Assembly: GCA_964367715.1 (NCBI GenBank) | Contig: CAYIYO010000003.1 | Location: 1 to 62,073 of the forward strand | DNA from: CAYIYO01 sp964367715 | Lineage (GTDB): Bacteria; Chlamydiota; Chlamydiia; Chlamydiales; Criblamydiaceae | DNA: 62,073 nucleotides | Reading direction: 5' to 3' | Part shown: positions 1 to 8,048 of the stretch, in pieces | How the letters are laid out: each line of letters begins with the position of its first letter | How positions within the stretch are numbered: position 1 is the stretch's first letter | The notes under the pieces: model-generated | What the model saw: only the letters and a program-made list of their open reading frames with translations | Database searches by the model: none | Told to the model about the DNA's origin: nothing | Made by a program: the position numbers and the translations under genes

Positions 1-34
1 TGCGCTGCGTTCCGACCTTCGCTGTAAGATGCCG

Positions 35-153
35 GCTCTTTGAGCCTGATGCAAACCGGTATCTACTTGATCAAAAATGCCAAACTTCAGCATCGCTACC
101 GCGGTGAAAACCTTATCAAAAGCACCGTGATAATTATACGCAACTTGCGTTAT
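35..153. repeat. Left copy of scaffold-end inverted repeat
   Basis: This stretch is repeated in inverted orientation at the right end of the window (61950-62073). The outer 21 bases are identical, a central segment of about 20 bases differs, and roughly 85 inner bases match with only about four mismatches. It contains the near-palindrome CATCGCTACCGCGGTG. No ORF is associated. It is a dispersed chromosomal repeat at which the assembly probably broke, or less likely the terminal repeats of a large mobile unit. Confidence 0.85.
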
Positions 154-217
154 TTAATGTTTTAATAAGCAGTTTTTATTTGAAAAGAGATCTTCGGTCA
201 AGGGAAAGGAGGCTGTA

Positions 218-250
218 AGAATGCCCCCGTCAAGGGGAAGCATTCTTTTT
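218..250 (+). terminator. Rho-independent terminator-like hairpin
   Basis: AGAATGC pairs with GCATTCT around a CCCC/GGGG inner stem with a TCAA loop, followed by a T run on the plus strand. It would end a plus-strand transcript entering from the left. It also lies just past the stop of the minus-strand gene at 285, where it could act as a weaker stop. Confidence 0.6.
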
Positions 251-284
251 ATCACTTGTCAATGGACCGACTACTCTTCAGCAT

Positions 285-770
285 TCAGAATAGCCTTTGC
301 CCAAGGTGATAAGCTGATGCTCTAGATAGCTCAGGAATTGCTAAGGGCTCCCATGTATATTTATAAATATTGGGATTAACCACTCCTAAAAAGGCAGTGA
401 TCGTCATTAGTATGTGGGCGGGGATGATAAAAACACAAGATATGGTAGAAACAACCTGCTTGACCAGCTCTGTTTTTGCAAATCTCCATTGTCCTAGTGT
501 GAATATAGTGGCTGTCAATGCCAGTAGAGTGAATGCAGCGCTGGCAAGAGCATCGACTGCCGCTGCAATAACTATGATAGGTGATGTAACGGCCAGAAGG
601 ATTCCCCGTCCTAGACAGCCAGCTCTTCCTACTTTCCAATCTTCCTTATTCTCTGTAAACGTCTTCTCATTTCCATATCCCTTCGAATAAGAAGAATATT
701 CAATCTGAAGCTTAATGAAAGTAGGTATGATCCAAATATTAAGTTCTGAATAAGTATCAATTATGGACAT
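285..770 (-). CDS. Small hypothetical membrane protein
   Basis: This 161-residue protein is not recognised as a named family. It has a hydrophilic N-terminal third, then two long hydrophobic stretches at about residues 57-92 and 107-132, each enough for one or two membrane helices, and a short polar tail. The layout resembles the many small inclusion-membrane-like or envelope proteins of chlamydiae, but that is inference only. It is a single gene on the minus strand, separated from the methyltransferase at 882 by an AT-rich gap with no other feature seen. Confidence 0.6.
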   Translation of the reverse strand: MSIIDTYSELNIWIIPTFIKLQIEYSSYSKGYGNEKTFTENKEDWKVGRAGCLGRGILLAVTSPIIVIAAAVDALASAAFTLLALTATIFTLGQWRFAKTELVKQVVSTISCVFIIPAHILMTITAFLGVVNPNIYKYTWEPLAIPELSRASAYHLGQRLF

Positions 771-881
771 TTTTTATTAACCATTTTTTTCATGTGTTAA
801 TGTTTTTATATTGAAGTATCATAAAACATTATAAAATATGATGCAATATAATATTGTTTTTTTTATTAAAATATTTTATTT

Positions 882-1907
882 TTAAATGGCGCTTAAAGCA
901 ATAAAATCGCTAGAAAGTTCGTTATTTTTTAAGGCCAGACGCTCATCTTCTAAAATTTTCGTGGCCCATTCCTTTCCTTCTGCATCATTTAAAAAGTTGG
1001 AGACTGTACGACCGAAGAGGGGTTGCGCTAAGCTGCCACCCAGAGGAAGAAGAGTTTCAATATGAAAGTGTTTTTTTAATTGAGGAAGTATGTCGCTTGA
1101 GCGGATCGCTTCACTTGGATCCGTCACGGCAAATTGGGCCGGGTGAGGGGGGACCAGTCTTGTCATGACTGTTTGTGCATGTTTGAGACGCACAAATTGT
1201 GAAAAGAGGTTTTTAGGAGCGATAGATTCAACTAAGCGTTCGATTCGTTTCGAGTTAGAAAAAGGAATAATATTAAAAATATTTTTCGCTAAATAGTAGT
1301 GTTTAGGATACCCTTGTTTTTTTTTGTATTTAAGAGGAAGACGTTCTAGCCATTCGTTACAACGCGCAATTTGAGTGGGGGACCATTGGAAGCGGGATGG
1401 ACCCACATAGTCGTACATGAGAAATACACCGTTGGGCTTTAAGCTTCTTTTTAGCGAGGCAAATAGATGCTCCAAATTTTCCACATGATGGAAAATTCCT
1501 GCGCCGATAATGAGATCATAACTGTTTTCTGGAAAATGATGAGAATTTAGGTCCGCCATAAAATAGGTGATCGGAGCATTCACTGCGCGGGCCTGTTCTT
1601 CTGCAAGTTTTAGTAGCTCCTCACTTAGGTCGCAGCCTTCGACACTTGTGCAGATCCCCTCTTGGATCATTTGCCGTTCTAACAGTCCTGATCCGCATCC
1701 GATAGAAAGGGCGTGACCGGGAGCGATCCCTTTGCTCTGCATTTGCTCATGAAAGACTGTGAGCCATGATTTTTTCGGATCGCCGGATGCGAGAATATTT
1801 TGGTGTTCTGTCCACCCCGGAGCGCACCAAAAGCCCAATTCTTCTCTTTCTGCGACACCAGCCCAATAGGCGGCGACTTGTTCGTTTTTGCGTGCGTCTT
1901 CGTTCAT
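882..1907 (-). CDS. Class I SAM-dependent methyltransferase
   Basis: The protein has 341 residues. Motif I of the Rossmann-fold methyltransferases is visible as IGCGSGLLE near residue 68, followed by an acidic strand-end (GCDLSEELL) that would hold the SAM ribose, and DLIIGAGIFHHVENLE as motif IV/post-motif. This is the Methyltransf_11/25 type. The substrate cannot be told; the roughly 150-residue C-terminal extension is unusual and may confer it. The start is supported by AAGGA 6-7 bases before the ATG. The gene is divergent from the DUF423 gene at 2147, with two dispersed repeats between. Confidence 0.8.
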   Translation of the reverse strand: MNEDARKNEQVAAYWAGVAEREELGFWCAPGWTEHQNILASGDPKKSWLTVFHEQMQSKGIAPGHALSIGCGSGLLERQMIQEGICTSVEGCDLSEELLKLAEEQARAVNAPITYFMADLNSHHFPENSYDLIIGAGIFHHVENLEHLFASLKRSLKPNGVFLMYDYVGPSRFQWSPTQIARCNEWLERLPLKYKKKQGYPKHYYLAKNIFNIIPFSNSKRIERLVESIAPKNLFSQFVRLKHAQTVMTRLVPPHPAQFAVTDPSEAIRSSDILPQLKKHFHIETLLPLGGSLAQPLFGRTVSNFLNDAEGKEWATKILEDERLALKNNELSSDFIALSAI

Positions 1908-2019
1908 ATTAAATCCTTTTTATTTTAGAGCGAAGTATGCCCAACTTTTCAGGGGCTTGTCAATAAAATAGCTGTCCATTGGTAAGAGAAGCTGGGAATG
2001 ATTCTACTATTGAGGTAAT

Positions 2020-2051
2020 ATACCGTTCGTGTTTCAACATTTGATTTTTGG
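2020..2051 (+). repeat. Dispersed repeat A, copy 1
   Basis: This is a degenerate copy of the sequence ATACCGCTCGTGATTCAAC followed by ATTTGGTTTTT. Other copies are at 5052, 14737 (as a perfect palindrome) and 52216 (reverse). All four lie between divergently transcribed genes. Confidence 0.75.
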
Positions 2052-2083
2052 GCCGCGTCAAAGCCCCGGGGTTGGCGCAGCCG

Positions 2084-2114
2084 AAAAACCGATTCTTGAT
2101 TTCACTTGTGTATA
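2084..2114 (+). repeat. Dispersed repeat B, copy 1 (promoter-like)
   Basis: These 31 bases are identical to 7715-7745. They end in CACTTGTGTATAAT, which contains a perfect -10 hexamer 33 bases before the DUF423 start codon. No good -35 box sits at 16-18 bases. Related shorter forms occur near 4995, 39430 and 40455. It is probably a promoter element or a mobile promoter-bearing repeat. Confidence 0.65.
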
Positions 2115-2146
2115 ATGAGAATGAATAGAAAAAGGAGAATATTACG

Positions 2147-2542
2147 ATGTTGTTGCCGTCTTCAATCGAATGCATGCCAAAATTTTTATTGATAATAGGA
2201 GCATTTTTTGCTTTTCTAGGAGTCACTGCCGGCGCTTTTGGCGCGCACTATCTTAAAGGTAAAATTGAACCACACCATTTAGAATACTTTGAAGTAGGTG
2301 TCCGTTACCAGTTGATTCATGCGTTAGCGATTATGCTAGTAGGATTGACAGCACTTGTCGCCTCCAATTTTTTTATTACAACAGCTGCAGGCCTATTAAT
2401 TGTCGGATCACTTGTGTTTTCTGGTAGCTTATATATGCTTGCTTTTACTGGCATTACTCTTTGGGGAGCTGTCACACCAATTGGAGGAGTGATCCTTCTG
2501 TTAGGATGGTTATTTTATATGTTCGGAGTTTTTAAAGCATGA
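2147..2542 (+). CDS. DUF423 family membrane protein
   Basis: This is a 131-residue protein with four predicted membrane helices and the DUF423 (YgdD) signature: AGAFGAHYLK early, then YFEVGVRYQLIHALAIM, a third helix with GSLVFSGSLY, and TPIGG. The biochemical role of the family is unknown. The first ATG is preceded by AGGAG about nine bases upstream; an internal Met at residue 10 would also fit the family length. The stop overlaps the start of the next gene by ATGA, so the two are co-translated. Repeats A and B lie upstream. Confidence 0.85.
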   Translation: MLLPSSIECMPKFLLIIGAFFAFLGVTAGAFGAHYLKGKIEPHHLEYFEVGVRYQLIHALAIMLVGLTALVASNFFITTAAGLLIVGSLVFSGSLYMLAFTGITLWGAVTPIGGVILLLGWLFYMFGVFKA

Positions 2543-3714
2543 ATAATATTATTCCTCTTATCCTTAAAAAAGGAAAAGAAAAAGCGATTGTCAATCGTCA
2601 CCACTGGATTTTTTCAGGCGCTGTTTCTCAATTGCCTAAAGTTGAAGATGGGACATGTGTCCCTGTGCAGTCTTTTGAAGGAAAGACACTTGGATGGGCT
2701 TATGTTAACAAAAAGACTAGTATCGTTGCTCGTATGCTCTCATTTGATGAGTCATCGCCACTAGAGAGAGTGCGCTCTGCTCTTGCTGAAGCGATTACAA
2801 TGAGAAAAAAAATGATAGATACACGAGTAACCACAGCCTTTCGCCTTGTCAACGGTGAAGGTGATGCGCTTCCAGGACTAATTGTTGACCGCTATTCGGA
2901 TGTATTGGTGATTCAGTTGATGACCGTCGGCATGGACCGCTTACGCCAGCATATTGTCGATCTTTTGATAGAATTGGTGAGTCCAGTTGCGATTTTCGAA
3001 AAATCGAGCTCTCCGGCACGTCACGAAGAGGGTCTAGAAAAAAGCGTTCAACTGTTGCACGGAACAATGCCCAAAGAATTGACTGTTTTAGAAAATGGAC
3101 TGACATTTGTCGTTAATCCGGAAGAAGGACAAAAGACAGGATTTTTCCTGGATCACCGCGAAATGCGGCAGTGGGTGAGGGGCGTGACCCATCAAAAACG
3201 TGTCCTAAATTGCTTTGGATACACCGGCGGCTTTTCGGTCTATGCACTCGCAGGAGGTGCTTCTCGTGTGGATACTGTCGATATCTCGGCCCCTGCAATC
3301 GAATTAGCAAAAGTCAATATGGAAAAAAATGGGGCCTCTCTTTCCCAGCACGGATTTATCACACAAGATGTGTTTGAATTTTTGCGTGGTAATCCACTTG
3401 ACTATGAAGTCGTGATCTTGGATCCGCCGGCCTTTGCAAAAAAGAAAAAAGACCAAATCCAAGCCTGTCGTGCATACAAAGACATTAATCGCCTAGCATT
3501 TGAGAAAATGCCTGCCGGATCATTGTTAGTCACAAGTTCTTGCTCCTATCATGTGGATGAGGAACTTTTTCAACAGGTGGTTTTTCAAGCGGCAGCGGAG
3601 GCGAAGCGTTCAGTACGTATTATCGGACGACACCGACAGGCATGCGACCATCCTGTAAATTTGTTTCATCCTGAGAGCGACTATCTAAAGAGCCTAATTC
3701 TTTACGTCGTGTAG
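2539..3714 (+). CDS. rlmI: RlmI-like 23S rRNA cytosine methyltransferase
   Basis: This 391-residue protein is a class I SAM-dependent rRNA methyltransferase of the RlmI/YccW family, which makes m5C in 23S rRNA. Order: an N-terminal PUA-type RNA-binding region (to about residue 80), the link with VNGEGDALPGLIVDRY, EGQKTGFFLDHRE, SAM motif I LNCFGYTGGFSVYALAGG, motif IV VILDPPAFAKKKK, and the catalytic-cysteine segment TSSCSYHVDE near residue 333. It overlaps the preceding DUF423 gene by four bases. Its 3' end overlaps the convergent hydrolase gene by 95 bases. Assignment to RlmI rather than a paralogue is moderately secure. Confidence 0.85.
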   Translation: MNNIIPLILKKGKEKAIVNRHHWIFSGAVSQLPKVEDGTCVPVQSFEGKTLGWAYVNKKTSIVARMLSFDESSPLERVRSALAEAITMRKKMIDTRVTTAFRLVNGEGDALPGLIVDRYSDVLVIQLMTVGMDRLRQHIVDLLIELVSPVAIFEKSSSPARHEEGLEKSVQLLHGTMPKELTVLENGLTFVVNPEEGQKTGFFLDHREMRQWVRGVTHQKRVLNCFGYTGGFSVYALAGGASRVDTVDISAPAIELAKVNMEKNGASLSQHGFITQDVFEFLRGNPLDYEVVILDPPAFAKKKKDQIQACRAYKDINRLAFEKMPAGSLLVTSSCSYHVDEELFQQVVFQAAAEAKRSVRIIGRHRQACDHPVNLFHPESDYLKSLILYVV

Positions 3715-4897
3715 GAAAACAAATGGCATCGAGCCAACCAAACAGGCGTTGAGTGAAGAGACCGCTCGCGCCTGCGGCACAATGTTCACCAGCTCCTTCA
3801 GTATTAGTGAATACCTCATAAACCTTTGGACAGCACAGCGCATCAAAAAGAAGCTGTGCTTGTCCGGGGCAGAGGTTTTCATTTTCAGAGTAGCCGATAA
3901 AAGTAGGGCACCGGATCAAAGGGGCCGCTTCGACTAAGTTGTATTTTTTCCACTCTTCGAAAAGTTCGTGAGGAGTCTCCTTTCCATGAACGAACATTTT
4001 TGCTTTAAATTTTGCTGCGACAAATTTATCGCTCATTGCCGCTTGTAAAAGGGCATCCACGTTATCACAAAACTGTGTTTCCTCTCCATTTTGACTTTGT
4101 ATTGCTTGTTTAAACGTAAGTAAAACATCATATTGTCCAGGATTTACCGCCAAGGCAGCAAGCCGATGTTCATAAGCGGCCGCTCGGGGCGCTAACATTC
4201 CTCCCCAGCTTGGTCCGTATAGAGCAATTTTTTTGGAGTCGACCTCTTTACGTGTCGTTAAATAGTCCACAACAGGAGAGATGACTGCCTCCCAGTCGGG
4301 GCGCATGTAGAGATTTTCTAACAATAATAAGGCTCCTTGCCCTGGACCATCAAACGCAAAAACGTTGTATCCGCGATGCAGCGCCGCATTGACAATATGA
4401 AAGTAGGCTTCTTGATGGGTGCTGTCATAGCCACCATTAACAATAAGGGTAGGGCGTGGGATAGGACTATTGTCAACTTTATAAAAATAGCCCGGCAAGA
4501 ATGTTCCTTCATATGGAATTTTCACTCCTTCGAATGCAGGAGTAAAAAGGCGAGCCGCTTTGGAAAAGGCAGAAGCATGTTTGTGATAGGTTTCCAGTAA
4601 CTTTTCCTGTACTGGTGCTTCATACAAAAAGTAGAGGGCAGTGCGGTAATAGTTTGAGGCACGCATATAGGCTTCGCGGGCGCTCACGAGGCACCCTGCT
4701 TCCTCACTATTTTGCCCTTCTATCATAAGACGGTCGGCAGTTGCTGACCATTCGTGATACCAACTGTCGAGGTTGCTCTCTTCAATGCGTGCAGCTGTTG
4801 TTAAGGATTCCCCAATGTCCGCATGACCAAAATAGATCTGTCCCATGAGTCGCTGCAGCTGGGCATCAAGAGCAGGATGTTGAAAGTAGAGGCGCAT
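3620..4897 (-). CDS. Alpha/beta hydrolase with helical N-terminal domain
   Basis: The protein has 425 residues from the chosen start, which has AGGAG seven bases upstream; 38 further codons are open but lack a ribosome site. The N-terminal 130 residues are helical, then comes a serine hydrolase core: VNGGYDST oxyanion strand, FDGPGQG, nucleophile elbow GPSWGG with Ser at about residue 230, and a late GEHC supplying the histidine near residue 385. This is the arrangement of 2,6-dihydropseudooxynicotine-hydrolase/FrsA-like and acyl-peptidase-like enzymes; the substrate is unknown. It converges on the rlmI-like gene with a 95-base tail overlap, and its last 30 residues look like an extension past the fold. 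Confidence 0.8.
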   Translation of the reverse strand: MRLYFQHPALDAQLQRLMGQIYFGHADIGESLTTAARIEESNLDSWYHEWSATADRLMIEGQNSEEAGCLVSAREAYMRASNYYRTALYFLYEAPVQEKLLETYHKHASAFSKAARLFTPAFEGVKIPYEGTFLPGYFYKVDNSPIPRPTLIVNGGYDSTHQEAYFHIVNAALHRGYNVFAFDGPGQGALLLLENLYMRPDWEAVISPVVDYLTTRKEVDSKKIALYGPSWGGMLAPRAAAYEHRLAALAVNPGQYDVLLTFKQAIQSQNGEETQFCDNVDALLQAAMSDKFVAAKFKAKMFVHGKETPHELFEEWKKYNLVEAAPLIRCPTFIGYSENENLCPGQAQLLFDALCCPKVYEVFTNTEGAGEHCAAGASGLFTQRLFGWLDAICFPTRRKELGSLDSRSQDETNLQDGRMPVGVVR

Positions 4898-5051
4898 ATG
4901 AGAGTCTCCTTGTCGTCTTAAGTGATATGTAAAAAATATTTTTATTTCATTATATTCAATAGCGCTATTTTTGTATATTCGAAGGATAATAAATTCACTT
5001 GTGTATAGCAATTCTGTTTTTTATCTTGTGTATAAAAAAAAAAGGGGATAT

Positions 5052-5081
5052 ATACCGCTCGTGATTCAACATTTGGTTTTT
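5052..5081 (+). repeat. Dispersed repeat A, copy 2
   Basis: This is the best-preserved single copy of the ATACCGCTCGTGATTCAAC repeat. It sits 40 bases before the zinc-ribbon ORF and about 155 bases upstream of the divergent hydrolase start. Confidence 0.75.
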
Positions 5082-5121
5082 AACCCTGAATTTTTCGATC
5101 GGTTTAAAAAGGAAATTAAGC

Positions 5122-5295
5122 ATGTTCTATTGCTGTCCGGATTGTGATTCGATAGCGTATAAAAAAAATGGCTATACGCGTCACGGAAAACAAAATCATC
5201 GTTGCTTAGACTGTGGAAGACAGTTTTCGATTGAATTGGAAGAAGAGGAAGAGTCCGCTCAACTTCATGAAGTGCAGAGCACCGCAGACTATTAG
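5122..5295 (+). CDS. Short IS1 InsA-like zinc-ribbon protein
   Basis: This 57-residue ORF encodes two CxxC pairs (CCPDC and CLDC) around YTRHGKQNHR, ending in GRQFSI. That is the N-terminal zinc-ribbon of IS1-family InsA transposase subunits (pattern CP.C.S...KNG....GKQ...C..CGRQF). After the ribbon comes only an acidic tail (ELEEEEES) and a stop; the rest of InsA and all of InsB are absent. It has a ribosome site (AAGGAA). It is either a remnant of an insertion sequence or a retained small DNA-binding protein; the clean acidic tail slightly favours retention. Confidence 0.6.
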   Translation: MFYCCPDCDSIAYKKNGYTRHGKQNHRCLDCGRQFSIELEEEEESAQLHEVQSTADY

Positions 5296-5312
5296 TTTGC
5301 GCATAAAAAAAT

Positions 5313-5374
5313 TACCACATAGCCCACACAGCTCACAGAGAAAAATTTAGCTTTTCTCTGTGGGCTTTTTGGTA
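5313..5374. terminator. Repeat C hairpin between convergent genes
   Basis: TACCACATAGCCCACA pairs with TGGGCTTTTTGGTA, with inner CAGAGA/TCTCTG pairing and an AT loop. Relatives occur at 10151-10258 and 44530-44602. All three lie between the 3' ends of convergent genes, so this is probably a bidirectional terminator spread as a repeat. Confidence 0.65.
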
Positions 5375-5393
5375 AAAATAAACCATTAGATTT

Positions 5394-7670
5394 TTACTGA
5401 AGGTCGCGGAGACGCTTCTGTGCTTCTTGTAGTTTCTCCATCGCTTCTTGCGCCCTATCCTTTTCTTGTGCGAGTCGTGTCGTGAGATAAGCAATCTTTG
5501 CTTTTAGCTTCGCAGGGGTGTTGTCGCCGCCCCCGTTTGCCTGGTGGTAGAACGTTGCGGTATTTCCTGTCGAGGTTTCGTAGGCGGAAACTTCATTTTG
5601 TAGGTTAGAGGCCCATAATGCAGTCGATTCTAGCTGCTTTTGTAGCTTCTTATTTTCCAATTGAACATCTTCATATTTTTTCAGTGCTTCTTGAAGATTG
5701 GCTTGCAGTTCTTCTTCATTGCTTTCTGCTAAAGCAATCGAGGGCATGGATTTTTTTGAGAGTTCGTATTTGTTTTGTAATTCCACCAATTCGTTTTCTA
5801 TGGCCTGGCGCTTTGCTTTTTCGCGCTCTAGACTCATTGTGACGTGGTCTAGAGTTGTATTCATGCGTTTGTATTGTTCGCTGCTAGCGACTGCTGTGGT
5901 GTCGGTTTTTGATTGCTGTATCCGCACAAGACGTTGTTCAGCTTCTTGGAGATTTTTAGCTAATTGTGTATTTTTTTCTTCTAAGAGAGCAATTTGTTTT
6001 GACATCTCTTTCTGTGCGGACCCGTATTTTTCGTCTAGTTGCGCATAATCTTCCGATAATTCCAAAAGCTCTAATTGTGCAGAGATAAGAGACTCTTTGT
6101 GGACTTCGATTTCTTTGTCGAGCTGATGCATTTGCAAGGCACTAATTCCATTCTCACTTACCTGCTCTAAAGAAGCTTCCAAGGCGCGGGCGTATGCTTC
6201 AGATTCTGATAAACGTTTTTGTAGGTCTGCCATTTCCTGCTGTTTTTTGGGTTGCTTTTCGTTGAAATTCATTGCCAATTCTTTATTATTTTGGCTTTGG
6301 CGTGCAACCATCTGTTTTAGTTCGCTCGAATGGTGTTGTTCTCTAGCAAGACTTTCTTTTAAACTTTCAATCGTCGCTAAATACTCGCTTTCTGAAGATG
6401 TTTTCGTATGGGCGAGCTGGTATTGAGTACTGGTCAACTCTGCAGATTTTTTCATGTTATCGGCGAGCTGTCCTTCGAGATCTTTGATGATCGCTAGAAG
6501 GTTGGCTTCTAGCGTCTCTTTGCTTTTAGAAAACATTTGTTGACCGTTCATCAATTCAATATTTTTTTGTGCTGTTTCATCGAGGCGTGCTTGTAGAAGC
6601 GCATTTTCTTGCTTTAGTCCACGATACTGTTGTTGAATTTTTTCTGCTGTCGTCGCTAGCTCAGAGGAACGATTTTTTTCTTGAGAGAGGTGAGTGTAGA
6701 TTTCTTTTAGGTCCGTCTCAAGATTTTGTATTGTATATTCAGAGTCTTGGATACGCGCTTCAAATTGAGGATGTTGGCCTAACAGAACTTGGTAGTCGCG
6801 TTTTGTATTTTCTAACATCGCAGCAAAAGCATTTGCTTTTTGTGCTTCTTGTTGAATCTGTGTTTGTAATGCGGAATGTTCTGCCATCACAAGCTGGTAC
6901 TGTTCTTGTGTTTTTTCTAACGCTGCCTGCAATTCTCTCGATCTTCCGGTCTCTTCTTCGAGGCGAGAATGGGTGCTATTAAGGTCGTTTTGCAGTTGGT
7001 TGATGATGTTATTTGTTTCTTTAAGTTGGCTCTCTACTTGAGCAGCATCAGAGCGTATCTTTTCATTTTCTTCGCGCTGCTGTGCAAGTTCATTTTTTTT
7101 CTGTTCGAGATCTTTGCTGAGGCTATTGTTGTTTTTACTGAATGTTATCGATAAATTTTCGAGCTCCTGGCGTTTTTCTTCTAAGGCATTGTTGCGCTCA
7201 GAGAGGGCCTGTTCAAGGTCTGCAATGCGTGCACTGCTTTCTTTGACGCGTTCTTCTAAGTGTGCCATTTTTTCGTTGAATTGCTTTTCCTTGGTGCTTC
7301 CTTTGATCATGATGTCATTTTTGATGTTATCAAGGCGTGCACGCGTTTCTTCTAAATCATTTTTAAGGGCTTCAATACGCTTTGTTTGCGTTTTTTTCTG
7401 CATGTTAAGGAATTGGATGACGCTCATATCTTCGGCATTTTGTGTCGTAGGGCTCTCATCTGCTAGCGCGAGATCTTCGGGATCATCATTAAGCAGAGGA
7501 AGCGGCGCGCGTGATGGTGCCGCCGAAGAGGAAACGTAGGGTGGTGTTTCTCTCTTTTTTGGAGGTGTTTGAGGACTTTCACATCCTGTACAGACAAAGA
7601 ATAAAGCTGTGATCGTACATAAACGGATTGCGGAACTATAATTTTTTGAAAGTAGGGTGTTTGTCAACAT
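5394..7670 (-). CDS. Long coiled-coil putative lipoprotein
   Basis: This is a 758-residue protein of unknown family. A hydrophobic N-terminus (residues about 16-28) ends in FVCTGC, which could be a lipobox although Cys at -3 is unusual. A Pro/Ser-rich linker to about residue 75 follows, then almost the entire remainder is heptad-rich coiled coil (Glu, Gln, Lys, Leu), with a final RDLQ. Such proteins usually act as structural rods or tethers in the envelope or periplasm; that role is inferred. It has a clear ribosome site (AAGGAAAAGG). It is single-gene, flanked by a convergent hairpin at its 3' end and repeat B upstream. Confidence 0.75.
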   Translation of the reverse strand: MLTNTLLSKNYSSAIRLCTITALFFVCTGCESPQTPPKKRETPPYVSSSAAPSRAPLPLLNDDPEDLALADESPTTQNAEDMSVIQFLNMQKKTQTKRIEALKNDLEETRARLDNIKNDIMIKGSTKEKQFNEKMAHLEERVKESSARIADLEQALSERNNALEEKRQELENLSITFSKNNNSLSKDLEQKKNELAQQREENEKIRSDAAQVESQLKETNNIINQLQNDLNSTHSRLEEETGRSRELQAALEKTQEQYQLVMAEHSALQTQIQQEAQKANAFAAMLENTKRDYQVLLGQHPQFEARIQDSEYTIQNLETDLKEIYTHLSQEKNRSSELATTAEKIQQQYRGLKQENALLQARLDETAQKNIELMNGQQMFSKSKETLEANLLAIIKDLEGQLADNMKKSAELTSTQYQLAHTKTSSESEYLATIESLKESLAREQHHSSELKQMVARQSQNNKELAMNFNEKQPKKQQEMADLQKRLSESEAYARALEASLEQVSENGISALQMHQLDKEIEVHKESLISAQLELLELSEDYAQLDEKYGSAQKEMSKQIALLEEKNTQLAKNLQEAEQRLVRIQQSKTDTTAVASSEQYKRMNTTLDHVTMSLEREKAKRQAIENELVELQNKYELSKKSMPSIALAESNEEELQANLQEALKKYEDVQLENKKLQKQLESTALWASNLQNEVSAYETSTGNTATFYHQANGGGDNTPAKLKAKIAYLTTRLAQEKDRAQEAMEKLQEAQKRLRDLQ

Positions 7671-7714
7671 AGCGCCTTTTCCTTGTTAATTGCTGGCGAG
7701 TTTATACATCGCTC

Positions 7715-7745
7715 AAAAACCGATTCTTGATTTCACTTGTGTATA
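7715..7745 (+). repeat. Dispersed repeat B, copy 2
   Basis: Identical over 31 bases to 2084-2114. Here the TATA is followed by TCCTC rather than AT, so the perfect -10 hexamer is lost. It overlaps the 55-bp gap-flanking repeat by two bases. Confidence 0.7.
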
Positions 7746-7953
7746 TCCTCTAAAGATTTTACTCATAATAGTTATCAGTTTAAATCTCAAGAGAGAGTNN
7801 NNNNNNNNNNNNNNNNNNNNNNNNNNNNNNNNNNNNNNNNNNNNNNNNNNNNNNNNNNNNNNNNNNNNNNNNNNNNNNNNNNNNNNNNNNNNNNNNNNTA
7901 TCCTCTAAAGATTTTACTCATAATAGTTATCAGTTTAAATCTCAAGAGAGAGT
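7744..7953. other. 100-N scaffold gap flanked by identical 55-mers
   Basis: Bases 7799-7898 are exactly 100 N. The 55 bases before (7744-7798) and the 55 bases after (7899-7953) are identical. An overlap of 55 bases equals a common assembler k-mer, so the two contigs probably overlap end to end and the true sequence lacks both the N run and one copy. ORFs called across the N run are artefacts. The region is intergenic and upstream of the gene at 8049. Confidence 0.9.
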
Positions 7954-8048
7954 TCCAAAATTTATGTGAAATTCTAAAAAAAACTTGATTTGCATGGATT
8001 TTCCAGGTATCAATGGCCTCTTTGATATAGAATGAGGCAACGCTTTAC

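Noticed and set aside
2099..2116. Classical sigma70 promoter in repeat B
   Set aside because: The -10 TATAAT is good, but TTGATT lies only nine bases away and no -35 box is found at 16-18 bases, so it is reported as promoter-like only.
1960..2226. Minus-strand 88-codon ORF over the DUF423 start
   Set aside because: It spans two dispersed repeats and the start of a well-supported gene on the other strand; no ribosome site or family pattern.
7114..7539. 141-codon plus-strand ORF inside the coiled-coil gene
   Set aside because: Antisense reading of a heptad-rich gene; Ser/Arg/Phe/Leu-rich composition is typical of a shadow frame.
7690..7988. Two ORFs across the N run
   Set aside because: They exist only because the N run contains no stop codons; the flanks are an assembly artefact.
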